Shown piece after piece: positions 18,166-25,407 of a stretch of DNA of 64,000 nucleotides. The stretch is from contig NZ_FRDA01000009.1 in NCBI RefSeq assembly GCF_900143095.1, forward strand, positions 124,001 to 188,000. Direction: 5' to 3'. The stretch's first letter is position 1, and every line of letters starts with the position of its first letter. The notes below the pieces were generated by a model. It saw only the letters and a program-made list of their open reading frames with translations. It did not search any database and was not told the origin of the DNA. This DNA is from Pseudomonas asturiensis (GTDB lineage: Bacteria; Pseudomonadota; Gammaproteobacteria; Pseudomonadales; Pseudomonadaceae). A program made the position numbers and the translations under genes.

Positions 18166-18297
18166 CGCGCACCCTAACTTTCCTGGGCAGCACCTGCCTT
18201 ACGCAATTGCAAACGGGCCGTTCCAGCCCTATGCAGCCATGCCAGCCGATACTCTTCTTATAAAGAGCTGGGTGAGCAGGATTTTCGGAGAAATACC

Positions 18298-18609
18298 ATG
18301 TACGCAGTAATTGTTACCGGTGGCAAGCAGTACAAAGTCGCCCCAGGTGAATACCTGAAAATTGAAAAACTGGAAATCGCTACTGGCGAATCCGTCACGT
18401 TCGACCGCGTTCTGCTGGTCGGCAATGGCGACGACGTCAATATCGGTGCTCCGGTTGTTGCTGGCGCTACTGTCGTGGCAGAAGTGGTTTCGCAAGGTCG
18501 TCACGATAAGGTTCGCATCATCAAGTTCCGTCGTCGTAAGCACCACATGAAGCGCATGGGCCACCGCCAGTGGTACACCGAGATCAAAATCACAGGTATT
18601 CAGGCTTAA
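18298..18609 (+). CDS. rplU: 50S ribosomal protein L21
   Basis: A 103-residue ribosomal protein that binds 23S rRNA. It opens MYAVIVTGGKQYKVAPGEYLKIEKL and ends with the basic segment KFRRRKHHMKRMGHRQWYT and then KITGIQA, as in L21. It is preceded by GGAG and followed 32 bases later by rpmA, the standard two-gene operon. Confidence 0.98.
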   Translation: MYAVIVTGGKQYKVAPGEYLKIEKLEIATGESVTFDRVLLVGNGDDVNIGAPVVAGATVVAEVVSQGRHDKVRIIKFRRRKHHMKRMGHRQWYTEIKITGIQA

Positions 18610-18641
18610 TTCAGCCTAATCCTCATTTGGAGAATTGACTC

Positions 18642-18917
18642 ATGGCACACAAAAAAGCTGGTGGTAGTACCCGTAACGGGCGCGACTCAGAAGCCAAACG
18701 CCTTGGCGTGAAGATGTATGGCGGCCAGGCTATCATTCCGGGCAACATCATCGTGCGTCAGCGCGGCACCCAATTCCACGCTGGCTACGGCGTTGGCATG
18801 GGTAAAGATCACACCCTGTTCGCGAAAGTGGAAGGCGTGATCAAGTTTCAAGTCAAGGGCGCCTTCGGTCGCCGCTACGTGAGCATCGTTCCGAAGACTG
18901 AAGTCTCCGCAGCGTAA
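18642..18917 (+). CDS. rpmA: 50S ribosomal protein L27
   Basis: A 91-residue protein whose N-terminus reaches the peptidyl transferase centre. The start MAHKKAGGSTRNGRDSEAKR and the motif IVRQRGTQFHAG are diagnostic. Cotranscribed with rplU and followed by a terminator. Confidence 0.98.
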   Translation: MAHKKAGGSTRNGRDSEAKRLGVKMYGGQAIIPGNIIVRQRGTQFHAGYGVGMGKDHTLFAKVEGVIKFQVKGAFGRRYVSIVPKTEVSAA

Positions 18918-18931
18918 TCACGCAGTAGCTT

Positions 18932-18960
18932 AAAAGCCCTGTCTTGCGACGGGGCTTTTT
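18932..18960 (+). terminator. Rho-independent terminator of rplU-rpmA
   Basis: AAAAGCCC and GGGCTTTTT form the stem, with a T-run after it, 15 bases past the rpmA stop. Confidence 0.8.
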
Positions 18961-19133
18961 CGTTTGTAGAGGTAGAGAGTCAGGTGAGTCTCTTGCAAAA
19001 CTGTTTGTGCGGGCTGTTGTGATGTTGACCCTTGGGGTCGCTGGTTTCTGATCGGTATCGCAACGCTCATTTTTGCAAGAGTCTTATGTAATTTATGTGG
19101 TTCTGCTCGTCCCTGTGGCGGGAGGCGTGCGTT

Positions 19134-20357
19134 ATGAAATTTGTAGATGAAGTATCCATTCGAGTAAAGGCCGGTGACGGCGGCAACGGTTGCATGAGCT
19201 TCCGTCGCGAAAAATTCATCGAGAACGGTGGCCCCAACGGTGGCGATGGTGGCGATGGTGGTTCGGTCTACATGATGGCCGACGTCAACCTCAATACGCT
19301 GGTCGACTACCGCTACACGCGTCACTTCGATGCTGAGCGCGGTTCCAATGGCGGCAGCACCGATTGCACGGGTCGCAAGGGTGAAGAGCTGGTGCTGCGC
19401 GTACCGGTCGGCACCACGATCATTGACGCCACCACCCAGGAAATCATCGGTGACCTGACCAAAGATGGTCAGCGCATCATGGTTGCCCAGGGCGGCTGGC
19501 ACGGTCTGGGTAACACGCGTTTCAAATCCAGTACCAACCGCGCTCCACGTCAGACCACGCCGGGCAAGCCTGGCGATCAGCGTGATCTCAAGCTGGAATT
19601 GAAAGTGCTGGCTGACGTCGGTCTGCTGGGCTTGCCGAACGCAGGCAAAAGTACCTTCATTCGCTCGGTGTCCGCTGCCAAGCCGAAAGTGGCCGACTAT
19701 CCGTTCACCACGCTGGTGCCGAACCTGGGTGTGGTCAGTGTCGATCGCTGGAAAAGCTTCGTCGTTGCCGACATTCCGGGGTTGATCGAGGGTGCATCCG
19801 ATGGTGCTGGCCTGGGGATTCGTTTCCTCAAGCATTTGGCGCGTACTCGTCTGCTGCTGCACCTCGTCGACATGGCGCCACTGGATGAGACCAGTGCGGC
19901 TGATTCGGCTGAAATCATCGTCAACGAACTGGTCAAGTTCAGCCCGTCCCTGGCGGATCGTGATCGCTGGCTGGTGCTGAACAAGTGCGATCAGTTGCTT
20001 GAAGAAGAGCACGAGGCTCGCAAGCAGGAAATCGTTGACCGCCTGCAGTGGACGGGTCCGGTCTACGTGATCTCTGCCATCGCCAAAGAAGGCACTGAGC
20101 AGCTGACGCGCGACATCATGCGTTATCTCGAAGAGCGCAGTCTGCGCATCGCCGAGGAGCCTGGTTACGCTGAAGAGCTGGCCGAGCTGGATCAGCGCAT
20201 CGAAGATGAGGCGCGTGCTCAGCTGCAGGCGCTGGATGATCAGCGCGCACTGCGTCGCAGCGGCGTGAAGAGTGTGCATGACATCGGTGATGATGACTGG
20301 GATGAAGAAGATGTGGACGATGAAGATGGTCCGGAAATCATTTACGTCCGTGACTGA
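19134..20357 (+). CDS. obg: GTPase Obg/CgtA, ribosome assembly
   Basis: A 407-residue GTPase acting in 50S subunit assembly and stress control. The glycine-rich Obg fold fills residues 1-158 (KAGDGGNG, GGPNGGDGGDGGS). The G domain begins with GLPNAGKST (G1), then DIPGLIEGA (G3) and NKCD (G4). The acidic C-terminal tail (DDDWDEEDVDDEDG) is typical of gammaproteobacterial CgtA. The start is the ATG at 19134 (MKFVDEVSIRVK); an upstream in-frame ATG would add an unlikely leader. The order rpmA-obg-proB is conserved. Confidence 0.97.
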   Translation: MKFVDEVSIRVKAGDGGNGCMSFRREKFIENGGPNGGDGGDGGSVYMMADVNLNTLVDYRYTRHFDAERGSNGGSTDCTGRKGEELVLRVPVGTTIIDATTQEIIGDLTKDGQRIMVAQGGWHGLGNTRFKSSTNRAPRQTTPGKPGDQRDLKLELKVLADVGLLGLPNAGKSTFIRSVSAAKPKVADYPFTTLVPNLGVVSVDRWKSFVVADIPGLIEGASDGAGLGIRFLKHLARTRLLLHLVDMAPLDETSAADSAEIIVNELVKFSPSLADRDRWLVLNKCDQLLEEEHEARKQEIVDRLQWTGPVYVISAIAKEGTEQLTRDIMRYLEERSLRIAEEPGYAEELAELDQRIEDEARAQLQALDDQRALRRSGVKSVHDIGDDDWDEEDVDDEDGPEIIYVRD

Positions 20358-20375
20358 TCGCTTGAAGTAAACTTG

Positions 20376-20405
20376 AACGCCGCTACGTTTGTTAGCGGCG
20401 TTTTT
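20376..20405 (+). terminator. Terminator between obg and proB
   Basis: AACGCCGCTA and TAGCGGCGTTTTT form a ten-base stem with a T-run. Because proB follows about 40 bases later, it may attenuate rather than end transcription completely. Confidence 0.75.
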
Positions 20406-20444
20406 GTATCCCGAATTTGAAAACTCTCTGGCTAAGGTTGGAAG

Positions 20445-21566
20445 ATGATGCGCAGCAAAGTGACGGGTGCCCAGCGCTGGGTTGTGAAGATTGGCAGTGC
20501 TTTGCTGACGGCGGATGGCAAGGGGCTGGATCGCACGGCCATGGGTGTGTGGGTTGAGCAGATGGTGGCGCTGCATGAGGCGGGCGTCGAGCTGGTGCTG
20601 GTTTCTTCCGGGGCGGTGGCTGCCGGGATGAGTCGCCTTGGCTGGACCGTTCGACCCAGTGCGATGCACGAGCTGCAGGCTGCCGCTGCGATTGGCCAGA
20701 TGGGGTTGGTCCAGGCGTGGGAGTCGAGTTTTGCCGAGCATGATCGGCACACTGCGCAGATTCTGCTGACCCACGATGACCTGTCGGATCGCAAGCGCTA
20801 CCTGAACGCCCGTAGCACGCTGCGCACCCTGGTCGAGCTGGGCGTCGTGCCGGTTATCAACGAAAACGATACGGTGGTCACTGACGAGATCCGTTTCGGT
20901 GACAACGATACGCTCGCGGCGCTGGTGGCCAATCTGGTCGAGGCTGATCTGCTGGTGATTCTCACCGACCGCGACGGCATGTTCGATGCTGATCCACGCA
21001 ACAACCCTGATGCTCAGCTGATTTTCGAAGCGCGCGCGGATGATCCAGCGCTGGATGCCGTTGCCGGCGGTACGGGTGGTGCGCTGGGGCGTGGTGGTAT
21101 GCAGACCAAGCTGCGTGCTGCGCGTCTGGCGGCCCGTTCCGGTGCGCACACCGTGATCGTCGGTGGTCGCATCGAGCGTGTCCTGGCGCGGCTCAAGGGT
21201 GGGGAGCGACTGGGTACGCTGCTTTCGCCTGAGCGCGGCATGCTGGCGGCACGCAAGCAGTGGCTGGCGGGGCATCTGCAGACGCGCGGCACCCTGGTGC
21301 TGGACGATGGTGCGGTATCGGCGCTGGCTCGCGATCACAAGAGCTTGCTGCCGGTCGGCGTCAAGTTGGTGCAGGGCAGCTTTCGGCGTGGCGAGATGGT
21401 GGTGTGCGTGGCGCAGGATGGGCGTGAAATCGCGCGTGGCTTGAGCAATTACAGCGCGGTCGAGTCGCAAAAGATCATCGGTCAGTCATCCGAGGCTATT
21501 GTGAAGGCGCTAGGGTACATGGCTGAGCCGGAATTGATTCATCGCGACAATCTGATTCTCGTCTGA
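20445..21566 (+). CDS. proB: Glutamate 5-kinase
   Basis: A 373-residue kinase for the first step of proline synthesis, phosphorylating glutamate. The amino-acid kinase domain begins WVVKIGSALLTADG and contains LVSSGAVAAGM, NENDTV and the substrate loop GTGGALGRGGMQTKL. A PUA domain occupies about the last 95 residues (GTLVLDDGAV...ARGLSNYSA). Two adjacent ATG codons (20445 and 20448) are possible starts. Confidence 0.96.
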   Translation: MMRSKVTGAQRWVVKIGSALLTADGKGLDRTAMGVWVEQMVALHEAGVELVLVSSGAVAAGMSRLGWTVRPSAMHELQAAAAIGQMGLVQAWESSFAEHDRHTAQILLTHDDLSDRKRYLNARSTLRTLVELGVVPVINENDTVVTDEIRFGDNDTLAALVANLVEADLLVILTDRDGMFDADPRNNPDAQLIFEARADDPALDAVAGGTGGALGRGGMQTKLRAARLAARSGAHTVIVGGRIERVLARLKGGERLGTLLSPERGMLAARKQWLAGHLQTRGTLVLDDGAVSALARDHKSLLPVGVKLVQGSFRRGEMVVCVAQDGREIARGLSNYSAVESQKIIGQSSEAIVKALGYMAEPELIHRDNLILV

Positions 21567-21595
21567 TTCTGGTCACTCTCAAGAAGGAAGGCTCG

Positions 21596-22066
21596 ATGCG
21601 CGTCATGAAAGGTGTTTTGGCTGCTCTGTTGTTCGTGCCTGCGCTGGTCTCGGCAGAAGAGATCGGTCAGGTTTCGACGGTATTCAAAATGGTCGGGCCT
21701 AACGATCGTATCGTGGTCGAGGCGTTCGATGATCCGAAAGTCGACGGTGTGACCTGTTATTTGTCGCGAGCCAAGACGGGTGGAATCAAAGGTGGCCTGG
21801 GGCTGGCTGAGGATCGGGCGGAGGCGTCGATTGCCTGTCGTCAGGTGGGTCCGATCCACTTCAAGGAAAGCCTCAAGGATGGTGATGAGGTGTTCAAGGA
21901 GCGTACATCGCTGGTGTTCAAGACCATGCAGGTGGTGCGTTTCTTCGACAAGAAGCGCAATGCGCTGGTGTATCTGGTCTACAGCGACCGTATCATCGAA
22001 GGCAGCCCGCAGAATGCGGTAACGGCCATTCCGATCCTGCCTTGGTCGCCCGCGCCTGCGCCATGA
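21596..22066 (+). CDS. creA: CreA family exported protein
   Basis: A 156-residue protein with a signal peptide (MRVMKGVLAALLFVPALVSAEE). The mature part carries the CreA family features VTCYLSRAKTGGIKG, GLAEDRAEASIACRQVG and VRFFDKKRNALVYLVYSD. The ribosome site AAGAAGGAAG sits just upstream. CreA proteins are periplasmic and of unknown function. It lies 29 bases after proB and may be cotranscribed with it. Confidence 0.9.
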   Translation: MRVMKGVLAALLFVPALVSAEEIGQVSTVFKMVGPNDRIVVEAFDDPKVDGVTCYLSRAKTGGIKGGLGLAEDRAEASIACRQVGPIHFKESLKDGDEVFKERTSLVFKTMQVVRFFDKKRNALVYLVYSDRIIEGSPQNAVTAIPILPWSPAPAP

Positions 22067-22212
22067 TTGTGAGTGGCTCGACCGAGTGCTTGCCGCCTCG
22101 AGTTTGTTGGTTGCAGTAGCTTGTGTATGGCGATGAGCGCCGCCTTTAGGGGTGGGCTCGGCGTCAGGGTGTGCTTGCCGATATCCGTACAGTCCCGCTT
22201 TTCCGCAGGCAA

Positions 22213-22241
22213 TAAAAAACCGACCCTGGGGTCGGTTTTTC
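22213..22241. terminator. Bidirectional terminator between creA and rpsT
   Basis: AAAAACCGACC and GGTCGGTTTTT form a strong stem with A- and T-runs on either side, so it can end both convergent transcripts. Confidence 0.85.
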
Positions 22242-22255
22242 AACAAGCGGATCGC

Positions 22256-22534
22256 TTAGGCTGCAGCAGCAAGGTTCAGAGCCTTGATGTGACCGTTCAG
22301 GCGACCTTTATGGCGAGCAGCTTTGTTCTTGTGGATGATGCCTTTATCGGCCATACGGTCGATAACAGGTACAGCCAGAACATAAGCAGCTTGCGCTTTT
22401 TCGGCGTCTTTTGCTTCGATGGCTTTCACTACATTCTTGATGTAGGTACGAACCATGGAACGCATGCTGGCGTTGTGGCTGCGACGCTTCTCAGCCTGTT
22501 TTGCACGTTTTTTGGCGGAAGGTGTGTTGGCCAC
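22256..22534 (-). CDS. rpsT: 30S ribosomal protein S20
   Basis: A 92-residue 16S rRNA-binding protein. It starts with GTG at 22534 (VANTPSAKKRAKQAEKRR), preceded by GAGGAGC; no ATG fits. A weak start codon is common for S20 and is linked to its autogenous translational control in E. coli. It is divergent from murJ, as in PA4563-PA4562. Confidence 0.97.
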   Translation of the reverse strand: MANTPSAKKRAKQAEKRRSHNASMRSMVRTYIKNVVKAIEAKDAEKAQAAYVLAVPVIDRMADKGIIHKNKAARHKGRLNGHIKALNLAAAA

Positions 22535-22785
22535 CGTCGAGCTCCTCGAAAGACTTTGTGAAATAGCAAACAAAATAGGCCGCGAATCATGCCGATGAGT
22601 TGAAGTCTTGTCAAGGGCAGTTAAGGTGTTCCGCCGAGTGGTCGCTACATTTGTCCGGATGATTCATTTCCGGCGTATGACCTGTAAACTCGCGGCCTTT
22701 GGCTTCGGGCTTTTTAGCGGCGCGAAGTATCGCATAAATGGAGAGCTTAATCGCCCATCCTTTGCCAAGGCACACAACTCTTTCC

Positions 22786-24324
22786 ATGAATCTACTCAAG
22801 TCACTCGCCGCCGTCAGCTCTATCACAATGGTTTCCCGGGTTCTGGGCTTTATCCGCGACACCATCATCGCGCGCACTTTCGGGGCCGGAATGGCGACCG
22901 ATGCGTTCTTTATCGCGTTCAAATTGCCCAATCTGTTGCGCCGCATCTTTGCCGAAGGAGCGTTTTCCCAGGCGTTCGTGCCGATTCTGGCGGAATACAA
23001 GAATCAGCAGGGCGAGGAGGCGACGCGTACGTTCGTGGCGTATGTGACCGGGCTGCTGACGCTTGCCCTGGCGCTGGTGACGCTGTTGGGTGTGATCTTT
23101 GCGCCCTGGGTGATCTGGGCCACGGCGCCGGGCTTTGTCGATACGCCTGAGAAATTTGCGCTCACCTCGGATCTGTTGCGGGTGACGTTTCCTTATATAT
23201 TGCTGATTTCGCTGTCCTCGCTCGCGGGCGCGATCCTCAACACCTGGAACCGTTTCTCGGTGCCGGCCTTCGTGCCGACCCTGCTCAATGTCAGCATGAT
23301 CTTTTTCGCGCTGTTCCTGACGCCCTATTTCGATCCGCCGGTCATGGCGCTGGGTTGGGCGGTACTGGCGGGTGGGCTTTTGCAGCTTTTGTATCAACTG
23401 CCCCACCTGAAAAAGATCGGCATGCTGGTGCTGCCACGTCTGAATCTGCGTGACTCGGGCGTCTGGCGAGTGATGAAGCAGATGCTGCCCGCCATCCTTG
23501 GCGTCTCCGTCAGTCAGATTTCTCTGATTATCAACACGATATTTGCCTCATTCCTCGTCGCCGGGTCGGTGTCGTGGATGTACTATGCCGACCGCCTGAT
23601 GGAGTTGCCGTCCGGGGTGCTGGGTGTTGCGCTCGGCACGATCCTGTTGCCGATCCTGTCTAAAACCTACGCCCAGCGTGATCGTCAGGAATATTCGCGG
23701 ATTCTCGACTGGGGGCTGCGCCTGTGCTTCGTGCTGGTGCTGCCCTGCACGCTGGCGCTGGGTTTGCTGGCTGAGCCGCTGACCGTTTCTCTGTTTCAAT
23801 ACGGCAAGTTCGATGCGCTGGACGCGGCCATGACCCAGCGTGCGCTGGTGGCTTACTCGGTCGGCTTGCTGGGTATCATCCTCATCAAGGTGCTGGCTCC
23901 CGGCTTTTATGCGCAACAAAATATTCGCACCCCGGTGAAAATTGCGATCTTCACCCTCATCGTGACTCAACTGCTCAATCTGGCCTTTATCGTGCCGTTG
24001 CAGCATGCGGGTCTGGCGCTGGCGATCAGTGTCGGGGCCTGCATCAATGCGGGCCTGTTGTTCTGGCAGTTGCGCAAGCAGGCGCTGTTTCAGCCGCAGC
24101 CGGGCTGGGCGGCGTTTCTGTTCAAGCTGGTGGTCGCGGTGGCTGTGATGTCGGGCGTGCTGCTGGGCATGATGCATTTCATGCCCGCCTGGGATGAGGG
24201 GCACATGCTCGAGCGGTTCCTGCGCCTGGGCGCGTTGGTGGCGGCGGGGGTGGTGACATACTTCGTCATGCTTTTGCTGCTGGGTTTCAGGCTTCGGGAT
24301 TTTGCCCGCAAGGCGATCATGTAA
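22786..24324 (+). CDS. murJ: Lipid II flippase MurJ
   Basis: A 512-residue polytopic inner-membrane protein (about 14 helices) that flips lipid II for peptidoglycan synthesis. The start MNLLKSLAAVSSITMVSRVLGFIRD at 22786 and the motif LRRIFAEGAFSQAFVP are typical of MurJ/MviN. An upstream in-frame start would add a polar leader that hides the first helix, so I discount it. Confidence 0.96.
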   Translation: MNLLKSLAAVSSITMVSRVLGFIRDTIIARTFGAGMATDAFFIAFKLPNLLRRIFAEGAFSQAFVPILAEYKNQQGEEATRTFVAYVTGLLTLALALVTLLGVIFAPWVIWATAPGFVDTPEKFALTSDLLRVTFPYILLISLSSLAGAILNTWNRFSVPAFVPTLLNVSMIFFALFLTPYFDPPVMALGWAVLAGGLLQLLYQLPHLKKIGMLVLPRLNLRDSGVWRVMKQMLPAILGVSVSQISLIINTIFASFLVAGSVSWMYYADRLMELPSGVLGVALGTILLPILSKTYAQRDRQEYSRILDWGLRLCFVLVLPCTLALGLLAEPLTVSLFQYGKFDALDAAMTQRALVAYSVGLLGIILIKVLAPGFYAQQNIRTPVKIAIFTLIVTQLLNLAFIVPLQHAGLALAISVGACINAGLLFWQLRKQALFQPQPGWAAFLFKLVVAVAVMSGVLLGMMHFMPAWDEGHMLERFLRLGALVAAGVVTYFVMLLLLGFRLRDFARKAIM

Positions 24325-24422
24325 GCGGTATTTCAACGGTGGGCAGTCGGGTTTGCGCGTTGTGCACCGACTGCTTTGATCGGGTCCTGGCGTGTTGCCT
24401 GTCGTCCGGGGCCTTGTGTGGT

Positions 24423-24428
24423 TATAAT
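24423..24428 (+). promoter_or_regulatory. Candidate -10 of ribF operon
   Basis: A perfect TATAAT lies 28 bases before the ribF ATG. No good -35 is seen at 16-18 bases, so the promoter is only tentatively placed. Confidence 0.45.
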
Positions 24429-24456
24429 CGGCCACTTTATGAGCAAGAAGTGCGTT

Positions 24457-25407
24457 ATGCAGCTGGTTAGAGGTCTTCACAACCTGCGTCCCCAGCATCG
24501 GGGCTGCGTCGCCACGATTGGCAATTTCGACGGTGTTCACCGCGGCCACCAGGCCATCCTGGCGCGTTTGCGTGAACGCGCTGTCGAGTTGGGTGTGCCC
24601 AGCTGCGTGGTCATCTTCGAACCCCAGCCGCGTGAGTTTTTCGCGCCTGAGACCGCTCCGGCGCGTCTGGCGCGTCTGCGCGACAAGCTCGAACTGCTGA
24701 GCGCCGAAGGCGTGGACCGGGTCCTGTGCCTGTCTTTCAATCAGCGCCTGAGCAAGCTCAGCGCCGCCAGCTTCGTGGAAACCGTCCTGATCGACGGGTT
24801 GGGTATCCAGCACCTTGAAGTCGGCGATGATTTTCGTTTTGGCTGCGACCGGGTCGGCGATTTTGACTTCCTGCAGCAGGCCGGAACAACCTGCGGATTT
24901 ACGGTGGAAGCGGCACAGACCGTTGAAATCGATGGCCTGCGGGTCAGCAGCACCAAGGTGCGTAAAGCCCTGGCTGCCGCTGATTTTGCCTTGGCCGAGC
25001 GCATGCTCGGTCGCCCGTTCCAGATTGCCGGACGGGTCTTGCATGGCCAGAAGCTGGCGCGTCAGTTGGGTACGCCCACCGCCAATGTGCAACTCAAGCG
25101 TCGTCGCGTGCCGCTGAGCGGGGTTTACCTGGTCAGTGTGGACATCGATGGCAAGGCCTGGCCGGGCGTCGCCAATATCGGCGTGCGACCGACGGTGGCG
25201 GGTGATGGCAGTGCCCACCTTGAGGTGCATCTTCTGGATTTTGCCGGCGACCTTTACGGCCGGCGTTTGACGGTGGCTTTCCACCACAAGCTGCGTGATG
25301 AGCAGCGTTTTGCCTCTCTGGAGGCGCTCAAGACGGCGATCAATGCGGACGTCGCCGCCGCCCGTGCCCATTGGCATGGTCAACCGCTAACCAAGAGCCT
25401 GAAATGA
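24457..25407 (+). CDS. ribF: Bifunctional riboflavin kinase/FMN adenylyltransferase
   Basis: A 316-residue enzyme that converts riboflavin to FMN and then FAD. The N-terminal nucleotidyltransferase domain has IGNFDGVHRGHQ and the GRVSSTKVR-like segment LRVSSTKVRKAL; the C-terminal kinase domain has GRPFQIAGRVLHG and LGTPTANVQL. The start is the ATG at 24457 (MQLVRGLHNL). Its last bases overlap the ileS start codon (ATGA), so the two are translationally coupled. Confidence 0.96.
   Translation: MQLVRGLHNLRPQHRGCVATIGNFDGVHRGHQAILARLRERAVELGVPSCVVIFEPQPREFFAPETAPARLARLRDKLELLSAEGVDRVLCLSFNQRLSKLSAASFVETVLIDGLGIQHLEVGDDFRFGCDRVGDFDFLQQAGTTCGFTVEAAQTVEIDGLRVSSTKVRKALAAADFALAERMLGRPFQIAGRVLHGQKLARQLGTPTANVQLKRRRVPLSGVYLVSVDIDGKAWPGVANIGVRPTVAGDGSAHLEVHLLDFAGDLYGRRLTVAFHHKLRDEQRFASLEALKTAINADVAAARAHWHGQPLTKSLK

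Noticed and set aside
18930..21470. 846-codon minus-strand frame opposite obg and proB
   Set aside because: Both plus-strand genes are certain; the antisense translation is rich in Gln, His and Arg, as expected from GC-rich shadow frames.
23548..25383. 611-codon minus-strand frame opposite murJ and ribF
   Set aside because: It spans two certain genes and the promoter between them.
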